From Candidatus Zixiibacteriota bacterium (lineage in GTDB: Bacteria; Zixibacteria; MSB-5A5; WJJR01): a stretch of 21,463 nucleotides of DNA. Shown here piece after piece: positions 7,620 to 14,686 of the stretch. Below the pieces are notes generated by a model. It did no database searches. It saw only the letters and a list, made by a program, of their open reading frames with translations, and was not told the origin of the DNA. The translations under genes and the position numbers were made by a program. How positions within the stretch are numbered: position 1 is the stretch's first letter; each line of letters begins with the position of its first letter. The DNA lies in NCBI GenBank assembly GCA_014729565.1, contig WJJR01000314.1:1-21463 (forward strand), in the 5' to 3' direction.

Positions 7620-8995
7620 TAGAGCATGAATGTGTGTTTGCCGTCCAGAACGCAAGACCGGCCTTCGTGCCTGGCGCAGCGATTGGCCGATGGATCCTCG
7701 GTGTCGATGTTGGTCTCCGCGCGCGTCTGCACACAGCCGTAGCCGGCGATCATAGCGCAGCTACCGTGCGAGGTATCGGCCTGCTCAGCGAGTGCGCTGA
7801 CCGGCAGATTGTTGGTATAGCGAACGAGCTTCTCGACGAAGTGCGTCAGGTTCTTGCGTTCGCTGTCGTCAAGATCCTGCAGCTTGGAATCGAATAACCG
7901 GTCGAGCCCGGCGTGCGCGTAGGCCATCGCTTCGTTGAGCGCCGACGCAAACACCGGACGGAATTGGCGTTCGGCATTCTGACGATGTGCGCGGCCGACT
8001 TCGATGTCGACGATGCGCTCGGCCTGATCGACCGCTTTGAAGCGTTCCCGACGGTTCTTGTCAGCGGTTTGCCGGAACCGCGGGATGTCGCGGTAGACGA
8101 CGTTTCGCATTTCGGCAACGGTTGCGTCGATATCGTGTGGAATCGCCAGATCGATCAATAGCAGCGGGAGGTCACTGTCACGGTTTGCCAGCAGGGCCTG
8201 TACCTCTTGCTGCCCGAGAATCGTATGCGGCGCGGCCGTGGCCGAGAAGACAACATCGACCGCCGGGGCGTGGTTGACAAAGTCAGTAATGCTCATCGCC
8301 TTGGCGTTGAACTTCTCAGCGAGAGCGGCGCCCCGGTCGGTGGACCGGTTCACGATAATCAATTCGACGTCGTCACGAGCCTTGAAATGCGCCGCCAGCT
8401 TCTCGGTCATCGGCCCAACTCCGACCAAGGCGATGATCGAGTGGTCACGACCGTACAGGTGGCATTCAACTTCACCGACGACCAGCGAGACCATGGAGAC
8501 CGTGTGCTCGCCTAGCGGGGTCTCGCGGCGGATCTTCTTGGCTACACGAAACGCTTCGGTGAAGACGCTCTCCATCTGGTTGGCGCAGAGACCCATCTCA
8601 CGCGCATCGCTGAACGCCTTCTTGACCTGACCCAACACCTGGGCTTCGCCCACCATCATCGAATCCAGAGAACCAGCTACTCGATAGAGGTGCTTGAGGG
8701 CGCGGAAGGCCGAGTGACAGTAGATGTCAGACGGCTCAAACGACACTTGAGGGTTATCGCGTAAGAAGAAATCTAACAGTTTGTTACGGCGGCCGGTCGC
8801 AGGCTCATCGCCGTCGGCGATATAGTAGAATTCCACCCGGTTGCACGTAAAGACGGCGACCAACTCAGAGAAACCGCATGCCTCCTTCAACTCCTGGAGA
8901 CGCTGTGGACGATCACCCTCCGGAATGGTGAGGGCACTGAGCAGGCTGATGTTGCCACCCCTAATCGACGAACCAATGACACCAAACGAAATCAT
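7619..8995 (-). CDS. hemA: Glutamyl-tRNA reductase with a cysteine-bearing C-terminal extension
   Basis: NADPH-dependent reduction of glutamyl-tRNA to glutamate-1-semialdehyde, the first and usually rate-limiting step of C5 heme synthesis. The 458 residues include the catalytic cysteine C51 in VFTCNRVEFY, the substrate-binding stretch YRVAGSLDSMMVGEAQVLGQ, the NADPH domain (LVGVGPMTEKLA, IIVNRS) and the C-terminal helical dimerisation domain to about residue 400. After this comes an unusual tail with C413/C421 and C440/C448, two CX7C pairs, in codons that keep the GC-rich third positions of the gene. The ATG at 8995 has GGGAGG 10 nt upstream; an in-frame TTG at 9013 lies upstream of that site and is rejected. 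First gene of the operon, with a complex regulatory region upstream. Confidence 0.97.
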   Translation of the reverse strand: MISFGVIGSSIRGGNISLLSALTIPEGDRPQRLQELKEACGFSELVAVFTCNRVEFYYIADGDEPATGRRNKLLDFFLRDNPQVSFEPSDIYCHSAFRALKHLYRVAGSLDSMMVGEAQVLGQVKKAFSDAREMGLCANQMESVFTEAFRVAKKIRRETPLGEHTVSMVSLVVGEVECHLYGRDHSIIALVGVGPMTEKLAAHFKARDDVELIIVNRSTDRGAALAEKFNAKAMSITDFVNHAPAVDVVFSATAAPHTILGQQEVQALLANRDSDLPLLLIDLAIPHDIDATVAEMRNVVYRDIPRFRQTADKNRRERFKAVDQAERIVDIEVGRAHRQNAERQFRPVFASALNEAMAYAHAGLDRLFDSKLQDLDDSERKNLTHFVEKLVRYTNNLPVSALAEQADTSHGSCAMIAGYGCVQTRAETNIDTEDPSANRCARHEGRSCVLDGKHTFML

Positions 8996-9026
8996 GAGCG
9001 CGGGACCTCCCAACTGATACGCCCGG

Positions 9027-9057
9027 AATAAACCCCAGCACTTGTGAAGCTTGTCAC
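9027..9057 (-). promoter_or_regulatory. Predicted hem operon promoter proximal to hemA
   Basis: On the minus strand, GTGACA (9057-9052) and TTTATT (9032-9027, 4 of 6 to the -10 consensus) lie 19 nt apart, giving a start near 9020, just ahead of the GGGAGG site of hemA. The -35 is the downstream half of the hem-box, as at hemN. The long spacer would suit dependence on an activator. A further -10-like TATCAT at 9157-9152 could mark a second, upstream start. Seen by eye only. Confidence 0.35.
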
Positions 9058-9058
9058 A
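9043..9058. promoter_or_regulatory. CRP/FNR-type palindrome overlapping the hemA hem-box
   Basis: TGTGA-AGCTTG-TCACA is an exact match to the TGTGA-N6-TCACA half-site arrangement of CRP-family regulators. It shares bases 9052-9058 with the HemR-type box and the -35, so the two factors would compete. No CRP-family gene is in the window. It could also be read as a Rex-like site. Confidence 0.35.
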
Positions 9059-9067
9059 GCGCTGTCA
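9052..9067 (-). promoter_or_regulatory. Candidate HemR box upstream of hemA
   Basis: On the minus strand the sequence is TGACA-GCGCTG-TGACA, an exact match to the TGACA-N6-TGACA direct repeat reported for Leptospira HemR as I recall it. It is centred about 64 nt before the hemA ATG. The likely binder is the OmpR-type regulator encoded at 1616-2323 in the same operon. Confidence 0.6.
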
Positions 9068-9091
9068 TCGGGGAGGTTTAACGTCTCGATT

Positions 9092-9192
9092 CGCCTGATT
9101 TGTGACAATTTACGTCTCTCTTTCCACCACTCACGTACTGCCATGCAGAGTATGATACGCGCGACGTGAACAATACAACGTCAAATCAGGCG
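9092..9192. repeat. Inverted repeat in the hem operon upstream region
   Basis: CGCCTGATTTG (9092-9102) and CAAATCAGGCG (9182-9192) are perfect 11-base inverted copies 79 bases apart. The left copy runs into the shared element at 9100-9111, and the possible upstream -10 (9157-9152) lies between them. It could be a pair of operators bridged by a protein, or a long-loop stem if transcribed through. Confidence 0.6.
9100..9111 (-). promoter_or_regulatory. Shared 12-mer upstream of hemA
   Basis: AAATTGTCACAA on the minus strand is identical to the copy at 461-472 before hemN. Both lie about 110 nt before their start codon and on the upstream side of a hem-box, with centre distances of 46 and 36 bp. 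This arrangement suggests a common second operator; the binder is unknown. Confidence 0.45.
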
Positions 9193-9263
9193 GATGTCAT
9201 GGCCTTTTGACAATCTGAATTGGCCTGGGATCTGCATGGCGGATTGGCCGGGGCGACGTCACG

Positions 9264-10670
9264 TCAGACGACGTGTGGGCCTTCCGACTCCTCGTCCGCA
9301 TCCGCTCCGACCTCGTTTTCAGCACGAGGACCGGACTCGGGGAGCTTGGCAGAGCGTTGGAATGCCCAGGTCAGAATCGGCGGGGTCATCATCGTCGTGA
9401 TGATGACCATGATCACGACGGCAGAGTAGATACCCGGCGTGATGATGGCCTCCTCCCCGATGTGCAGACTGAGACCAATACTGGCAAAGATAAGCCCGAC
9501 CTCGCCTCGGGGAACCATCCCCAGACCAACGATCCAGCGATTGGTGGCCTTGGCAAGGACTCCAAGCGATGACAGTTGCTTGCCCAGAATCGCTGCAATC
9601 GTCAGAATCGCAGCGAAGCCCAGCACGGCGGAATTCCCGAACGTGCTGAGATCGACTCGCATGCCCATGTGCACGAAGAAGACCGGGACCAGAAACATCG
9701 CAATCGGCTGGAGCACCTCCTCGAGGTGACGTCGGGTCAGGTTGGGCAGGTCGCGGTAGTAGACTTCGTCTAGGACCAGTCCGGCGGCAAATGCACCCAC
9801 AATCGGCGCCAACCCGGCCACGGCCGCCAGCACCGACAGCGCGAAACAGGTGATTAGACCTGTGATCAGGAGCATGCCCTGCACACGCAGATAGTTCGCA
9901 ACTCGAAAGAGCGGCCGATAGATCAGCCGGCTGAGCACAATCGCGCCACCGAGGAACAACACCGCTTTGGCGATGATCCAGAGAATCCCCAGCGACGAGA
10001 GTCCCTCTCCCCCGCCGGCCGACGATATCACGCCCGCGACCACGGCGAGGATGATCAACCCCATGACGTCATCAATGACCGCCGCCCCCAGGATGATCTT
10101 GGCCTCGCTGGTCTGCATGCGGTTAATGTCTTTAAGAACACGCGCGGTGATGCCCACCGAGGTCGCCGTGAGTGTGGCCCCCAGGAAGACGTGCACATAC
10201 ACCGATGATTCGGGATAGAACCAGGCGCCAACGCCCCATCCCAGGAAGAACGGTGCGATCACACCCAGCAGCGCCACCAGCAGCGACGACATCCCCACCT
10301 TCATCATCTCGCCGATGTTCGATTCCAGACCGACCTCGAACAGGAGGATGATTACCCCGACCTCGGCAAGGATCTCGATGGTGTTGTAGTCCTTGATCGG
10401 CTCAAACCAATCAAGCCCGACGAGGGCCAGACTCCCCAGCACCACACCAATCACCAACTCGCCCAGTACGGCGGGCTGGTTGATCCGCGCAGAGAGATCA
10501 CCACCGATCTTGGCGGCAATCAGAATCACGACCAGTGCCGTGAGGATTTCGACGACACCTTCGCCGCCATTCTCCCCGCCGTGGCCGGTCACGGACATGG
10601 CGACCGAGACGGAGAGGAGCATTGCCAGAATGGCGATGCCCAAAATCGATAATGGCCTTTGTTTTGTCAT
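9264..10670 (-). CDS. CPA2-family cation/proton antiporter (Na+/H+ or K+/H+ exchanger)
   Basis: Polytopic inner-membrane antiporter of 468 residues and about 13 membrane segments. Family hallmarks are NQPAVLGELVIGVVLG, the LFEVGLE segment, GATLTATSVGITARVL with the unwound-helix pattern, and the ion-binding aspartate pair D200-D201 in GAAVIDDVMGLI. An extra N-terminal hydrophobic segment (8-28) is followed by a Gly/Glu-rich loop. No C-terminal RCK/TrkA-N domain is present; it ends in a short acidic tail. The ion is not decidable from sequence. It lies 85 nt past the 67-residue gene on the same strand and ends before the hem operon regulatory region. No strong ribosome site is visible at the ATG. 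Confidence 0.92.
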   Translation of the reverse strand: MTKQRPLSILGIAILAMLLSVSVAMSVTGHGGENGGEGVVEILTALVVILIAAKIGGDLSARINQPAVLGELVIGVVLGSLALVGLDWFEPIKDYNTIEILAEVGVIILLFEVGLESNIGEMMKVGMSSLLVALLGVIAPFFLGWGVGAWFYPESSVYVHVFLGATLTATSVGITARVLKDINRMQTSEAKIILGAAVIDDVMGLIILAVVAGVISSAGGGEGLSSLGILWIIAKAVLFLGGAIVLSRLIYRPLFRVANYLRVQGMLLITGLITCFALSVLAAVAGLAPIVGAFAAGLVLDEVYYRDLPNLTRRHLEEVLQPIAMFLVPVFFVHMGMRVDLSTFGNSAVLGFAAILTIAAILGKQLSSLGVLAKATNRWIVGLGMVPRGEVGLIFASIGLSLHIGEEAIITPGIYSAVVIMVIITTMMTPPILTWAFQRSAKLPESGPRAENEVGADADEESEGPHVV

Positions 10671-10755
10671 AGCGGATGATGGTAGGGCTGTGACGTGCGG
10701 TTGGGAAGCTGTATCTCGATCACTCTCAGCAAATTGACATCATGACGATCGCCAA

Positions 10756-10959
10756 TCAGGTCTCGCCGCCGTTCGTGCTGAGGAAAATGCAGCGTCCCAG
10801 CTCGGGGGCGTACGCCTGGCAGCGCGCATAGTCGCCGAACGGGATCTGCCCATCAAACCCAAAGCAGTCCAAATCCAAATCACGGCAGGGGATTTCGCGT
10901 CGCTCCGGCCAGATAATCGACGTCGCGTGAGCGTTTCGTTCCAGTGTGAATACCGTCAT
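10756..10959 (-). CDS. Hypothetical four-cysteine small protein
   Basis: Not recognised. It is 67 residues with no signal peptide or membrane segment and four cysteines (C25, C32, C47, C57), enough for a metal site or two disulfides. The ATG overlaps the stop of the upstream secreted-protein gene as ATGA and has no ribosome site of its own, so translation would depend on that gene. GC-rich third positions in the second half of the ORF and the coupling support its being a real gene. Confidence 0.6.
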   Translation of the reverse strand: MTVFTLERNAHATSIIWPERREIPCRDLDLDCFGFDGQIPFGDYARCQAYAPELGRCIFLSTNGGET

Positions 10960-11375
10960 GTTGGTCGTCTAACAGGCGGCGCCACGACAATCCTTGTGTT
11001 CACCGCATATTCATCACCAAAGTACAATTCGAACTTGTAAATGCCCGCCATTGCCGATGCGACCGGGTGTGTGTGCCACGGCAGTGTGTATTGACCCGGC
11101 TCCTGCTCTCCGAGCGGCATCAAAATGATGATTTCTCCAGCGGCGGTCAGGAAGCGGGCTTCCACCGTGGTGGTTTCGTAGACGGTGTACCGTATCCGGT
11201 TGCCGAGCCAGGCGGCCTGTTGCCCAATCATAAAGTACACGTCGCCGACTGCGGCCGTCGATTCGCCGGTGTTCTCTGTGTCGTCGCAATGACCCACCGG
11301 TGATGGCATCAGTACTGCCGCCGTCACCAACACCATCACGAAGACAGCCACTTGTGAACGAGTACTACACAGCAT
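10956..11375 (-). CDS. Small secreted protein with a FlgD-Ig-like domain
   Basis: A 139-residue exported protein. Residues 8-27 form a hydrophobic signal segment; the cleavage site is unclear, and the C30 context (VGHC) does not fit a lipobox. Residues about 58-131 follow the FlgD-type immunoglobulin fold: RIRYTVYETTTVEARFL, a GEII strand, PGQYTLPWHTHP and SAMAGIYKFELYFG, which mirrors the usual WdG...vasGvYfy pattern. Such domains usually end large secreted proteins, so one alone in a small protein is uncommon. AGGAG lies 10 nt before the ATG, and the gene follows the NtrC-type regulator by 16 nt, so it is probably in that transcript. The function is unknown; an envelope or surface role is a guess. 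Confidence 0.75.
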   Translation of the reverse strand: MLCSTRSQVAVFVMVLVTAAVLMPSPVGHCDDTENTGESTAAVGDVYFMIGQQAAWLGNRIRYTVYETTTVEARFLTAAGEIIILMPLGEQEPGQYTLPWHTHPVASAMAGIYKFELYFGDEYAVNTRIVVAPPVRRPT

Positions 11376-11391
11376 CGTGTTCGTGCTCCTG

Positions 11392-12792
11392 TTATCGATT
11401 GTCCACTCCCGACCGCTCTTCCGACGAACGCACCGTTTGCGGTTCTTTCAGACCGTATTCATACAGTTTGTTGCGCAACGTCCGCGATGAGATTCCCAGT
11501 TTATCGGCCGCCCTGGTCTGATTGCCGCCTTCCGCCTCGAGCGTCGCGAGAATCAACTGCTTTTCCATTTCATAGATCGACATCCCTGCTTCCAGCCCTG
11601 CGGATTGTTTGCGCGCCCCGCCGGTCACCAATTCACGCGGAAAATCGTCGGGACTCAAGGTGTCCCCGGACGCTGTGACAATGGCGCGTTCGATGAAGTT
11701 TTCCAATTCACGAACATTGCCCGGCCAGCGATACTGCTCAAACAGTTTGAACACGCTGTCAGACACCCGCTTGACACTGCGCCCGTTTTCGGCATTATAG
11801 CGACGCACGAAATGTTCCACCAGCGACGGAATGTCGTGTGTTCGGTCGCGCAACGGCGGCAAATCGATGGTCACGACGTTGATACGATAGTACAAGTCTT
11901 CACGGAAATTCCCATTGGCAATCTCGGTCGGGAGATGACGGTTTGTCGTGGCGATCACGCGCACGTCAATGGGGATCTTTTTATCCGACCCCAATCGCTG
12001 AATGTACCGCTCCTGCAACACGCGCAGCAATTTCGCCTGCAGGGTGGGCGGTATTTCCGAGATCTCGTCCAGCAGCAGTGTGCCACCGTCGGAGGACTCG
12101 AACAGCCCCTTGCGTTGACGAATCGCATTCGTGAAGGCGCCCTTCTCGTGACCGAACAGTTCACTCTCAAAGAGTGCTTCGGGAAGTGCTGCGCAATTGA
12201 TCGCTTCGAACGGACCTTCACGACGCGGCCCGCGATAGTGAATGGCCCGCGCCACCAACTCTTTGCCGGTGCCCGATTCCCCGGTAATCAAAACGGTCGC
12301 ACGCGATTTGGCCACCGCATCGATCATGTCGAACACTTGGTGCATCGGCGACGATTGGCCGATCAATTGATCGGCGGAAAACCGGCGGTGCACCGCTTCA
12401 CGCAACATCCGGTTTTCAACTTTGAGCCGGCGGTATTCCAACGCCCGCGACACGACCGCCTCGGTGGCTTCGGCGCCGACGGGTTTGACGAGATACTCGA
12501 ATGCGCCCGCTTTCATCGCGCGCACCGCATCGCCGATTTCACCGAACGCCGTCATAATGATCGTCACGGTATCGGGAGCGAGACGGCGCACACGATCGAG
12601 CAACTCGAGTCCGTCTATCCCCTCCATGCGGACATCGGAAATGATCAGATCGAATTCGCGATCATCGATCTGCTCCAGTGCCTCTTCGGCCGAATACGCC
12701 CGAGACACTTCGAGATCCGATTCGGCCAGTGTGGTCGCCAGGAAGTCATTGACCAGGGGATCGTCATCAACGACCAGAACAGATGCGGGCAT
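11392..12792 (-). CDS. NtrC-family sigma-54-dependent response regulator
   Basis: Transcriptional activator of 466 residues. It has a receiver (1-120, phospho-acceptor D53, lysine in YLVKPV), an AAA+ domain (about 143-370) with Walker A GESGTGKE (171-178), the sigma-54 contact loop as GAFTNA (218-223) instead of GAFTGA, Walker B LLLDE and the arginine-finger region RWPGNVREL, and a C-terminal Fis-type helix-turn-helix (NQTRAADKLGISSRTLRNKL). It follows the PAS kinase by 3 nt, with the ribosome site GGAAGG inside the end of that gene; the two form a pair. Genes for the secreted and four-cysteine proteins follow. The target promoters are unknown. Confidence 0.95.
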   Translation of the reverse strand: MPASVLVVDDDPLVNDFLATTLAESDLEVSRAYSAEEALEQIDDREFDLIISDVRMEGIDGLELLDRVRRLAPDTVTIIMTAFGEIGDAVRAMKAGAFEYLVKPVGAEATEAVVSRALEYRRLKVENRMLREAVHRRFSADQLIGQSSPMHQVFDMIDAVAKSRATVLITGESGTGKELVARAIHYRGPRREGPFEAINCAALPEALFESELFGHEKGAFTNAIRQRKGLFESSDGGTLLLDEISEIPPTLQAKLLRVLQERYIQRLGSDKKIPIDVRVIATTNRHLPTEIANGNFREDLYYRINVVTIDLPPLRDRTHDIPSLVEHFVRRYNAENGRSVKRVSDSVFKLFEQYRWPGNVRELENFIERAIVTASGDTLSPDDFPRELVTGGARKQSAGLEAGMSIYEMEKQLILATLEAEGGNQTRAADKLGISSRTLRNKLYEYGLKEPQTVRSSEERSGVDNR

Positions 12793-12795
12793 GAA

Positions 12796-14058
12796 TTATC
12801 CTTCCTCACTTATGGGCGGCAGAACAATCGAGACGGTAGTGCCGGCTCCCGATTGGCTGTCAATCGTAACCGTCCCGCCATGTGCTTCGACAAACTTCCG
12901 CGCGGTCGCCAACCCCAATCCGGTGCCTTTCTTCTTCGTTGTCACAAACGGCGAGAAGACTCGCTCGCGCATCTCGGCATCGATACCGGGACCATTATCG
13001 GTGATGCAAACGGAGAGTGAACCGTCGGTCAGCAGTTGCGAGTCCACTTCCACGTGACCGTCGTCGCGGACCGCATGTTCAGCGTTTTCCAACACATTCC
13101 AAATCGCCTGACGCAGACACAGACCATCGGCACGACCGGTGGGGAGCCGTTCGGGGAACCGTCGTTTCAAGGTCAACCGTGCGCCCCGGCGGCGGGCATT
13201 GTCTTCGTACTGGTCGAGCGTTGTGTCGAGGAACGGCCGCCATTCGAGCGGACGCAACGTCAACTTCGGCTCACGGGCGAATTCCAGCAATCGTCCAACC
13301 AGTAAATTCAAGTGATGCGCACCGGTCACGATCTTATTGACCATGTCTTTTCGCTTCGGATCGCCATCGGAGTTCCGCGCCAGCAGCTCGGCAAATCCAA
13401 TAATTCCCCCGAGTGGATTGCGGATTTCATGTGCTACAGTGGCGGACATCTCGCCCAGCGCCGCCAGTGTGCGCATCCGCGTTAGTTCGTGGTGCATCCG
13501 TTCGGATTGGGTCATGTCGGTGAAGACTTCCAGCGCCCCCTCGGACGGTGAAGTCCCCAGTCGGATGGTCGATACGGAGACGATTAGTGGCATCGCGCCC
13601 GGCCGTGGGTATTCCCTTCGTTGTTCATTGACCGGATCGGCCCCTTGTGCGCACGCCAGCGCCGTCGCGGGATCATCCCGACGGTCCGGCCATACCTCGG
13701 CGTAGGGACGATTGAGCACTGCATCGGGCGACTTGTCGAGCAAGCGCGCCGCTGCGGGATTGAACAGGCGGACAATACCGTTGCCGTCAACGGTAATAAT
13801 GCCCGCCGTGACGGCGGCCACAATCCGGTCGCGGTACGCCGCCAGTCGGCTGTTGGCCTCCGCCGCCAGGTGGAGGCTGTCGTTCATCGAAGCCAGCTCG
13901 GCGTTCAGTTCGGCGTGCTTCGCCTCCAGCTCGGCGTAGTCGGCCTGCAGCCGGTCGATCATGCGCGAGAAAGCCTCGACCGAACGAGTCCATCCCTCGA
14001 TGTTCTTGGTCTCTATGACGTTTTGCTGCGCCGTAACGCGAGAAGACTGCTCCGGCAT
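12796..14058 (-). CDS. Cytoplasmic PAS histidine kinase, partner of the NtrC-type regulator
   Basis: Soluble NtrB/AtoS-like kinase of 420 residues without membrane segments. A coiled coil (about 25-75) precedes a PAS domain (about 78-185: AGIITVDGNGIVRLFNPAAARLL to VFTDMTQ), then HisKA with H210 in VAHEIRNPLGG and HATPase motifs NVLENAEHAV, DNGPGID, FSPFVTTKKKGTGLGL. GGGGGG lies 5 nt before the ATG. It is 139 nt from the preceding receiver gene, with a hairpin in the gap, so it may have its own promoter. It should phosphorylate the regulator encoded directly after it. The signal is unknown. Confidence 0.94.
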   Translation of the reverse strand: MPEQSSRVTAQQNVIETKNIEGWTRSVEAFSRMIDRLQADYAELEAKHAELNAELASMNDSLHLAAEANSRLAAYRDRIVAAVTAGIITVDGNGIVRLFNPAAARLLDKSPDAVLNRPYAEVWPDRRDDPATALACAQGADPVNEQRREYPRPGAMPLIVSVSTIRLGTSPSEGALEVFTDMTQSERMHHELTRMRTLAALGEMSATVAHEIRNPLGGIIGFAELLARNSDGDPKRKDMVNKIVTGAHHLNLLVGRLLEFAREPKLTLRPLEWRPFLDTTLDQYEDNARRRGARLTLKRRFPERLPTGRADGLCLRQAIWNVLENAEHAVRDDGHVEVDSQLLTDGSLSVCITDNGPGIDAEMRERVFSPFVTTKKKGTGLGLATARKFVEAHGGTVTIDSQSGAGTTVSIVLPPISEEG

Positions 14059-14159
14059 ACGGACCCCCCAGTGCGGATCAATATATCGGGAGCGTGAGTG
14101 TACGCAATATCTAATGCCAGCGGCGGCCGGCCCTGTCGAACAAATATGTATCCTCGGAA

Positions 14160-14191
14160 GCTGTTTGCAGTAAGACGCTTACAGGCACAGC
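14160..14191 (-). other. Hairpin after the receiver gene
   Basis: GCTGT/ACAGC outer arms and GTAAG/CTTAC inner arms form a stem with a small internal loop and a 3-base tip, 6 nt past the stop of the receiver gene ending at 14198. No U run follows. It could be a weak terminator or processing site separating the receiver genes from the kinase gene. Confidence 0.35.
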
Positions 14192-14197
14192 TCAACG

Positions 14198-14686
14198 TTA
14201 GCTCGATTCCGGAACCCGGGGCCGCCCGGCTGTCTGCGCGCGATGCTCCCGCAGTTGGCTTTCGATGTTGGTGATGCGGTCGCGGAGGGTATCGATCTCC
14301 GCGTGGAGTTCCTGCTCCCGGATCGCCCGGTCGACAATGTCGCGAAGATCCTGGAGCTTAAACGGCTTGATGATGTAATCGTAGGCGCCCAGGCGCAGTG
14401 CTTCAATCGATGTGTCGATCGTGGGATAGCCGGTCATGATAATGACCGGTGTCTTCGTGTCAATTGCACGGATATCGCTGAGCGTCTCGATACCACTCTT
14501 CCCAGGCATCTTGAGATCGACGAGGACGGCGCTGAACGTCCCTTGACGGAACGCGTCGACACCGGCGTTGCCATCCGCTGCGGTCACTGGCTCGAAGTCG
14601 AGCTTTTCGAAGAAGTCGATCAACAAGTCACGGACAAAGACTTCGTCGTCGATGACAAGAACACGCCGGTTCCCACGGTTTGTCAT
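14198..14686 (-). CDS. Stand-alone receiver protein with coiled-coil tail
   Basis: Response regulator of 162 residues with only a receiver domain (about 6-125; D13-D14, phospho-acceptor D57 in LVDLKMPGKSG, K107 in YIIKPF). A charged, probably coiled-coil tail (about 123-152) and a basic C-terminus replace an output domain. The ATG overlaps the stop of the other receiver gene as ATGA. The two receivers share about the same length and a TGYP-x-(I/V) active-site segment, which suggests duplication. They lie between partner-switching genes and a histidine kinase, so they may link phosphotransfer to that module. Confidence 0.9.
   Translation of the reverse strand: MTNRGNRRVLVIDDEVFVRDLLIDFFEKLDFEPVTAADGNAGVDAFRQGTFSAVLVDLKMPGKSGIETLSDIRAIDTKTPVIIMTGYPTIDTSIEALRLGAYDYIIKPFKLQDLRDIVDRAIREQELHAEIDTLRDRITNIESQLREHRAQTAGRPRVPESS

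Noticed and set aside
8996..9013. TTG start for HemA at 9013
   Set aside because: It lies upstream of the GGGAGG ribosome site, which is correctly placed for the ATG at 8995 where family similarity begins.
11605..13020. A 471-codon plus-strand ORF opposite the NtrC regulator and kinase
   Set aside because: It is antisense to two genes with complete catalytic motifs and its product resembles no protein family; it is a by-product of GC-rich codons.
14104..14121. Sigma-54-like TGGC...TTGC on the minus strand upstream of the PAS kinase
   Set aside because: The GG-to-GC spacing is 11 rather than 10 bases, and sigma-54 promoters tolerate almost no spacing change.
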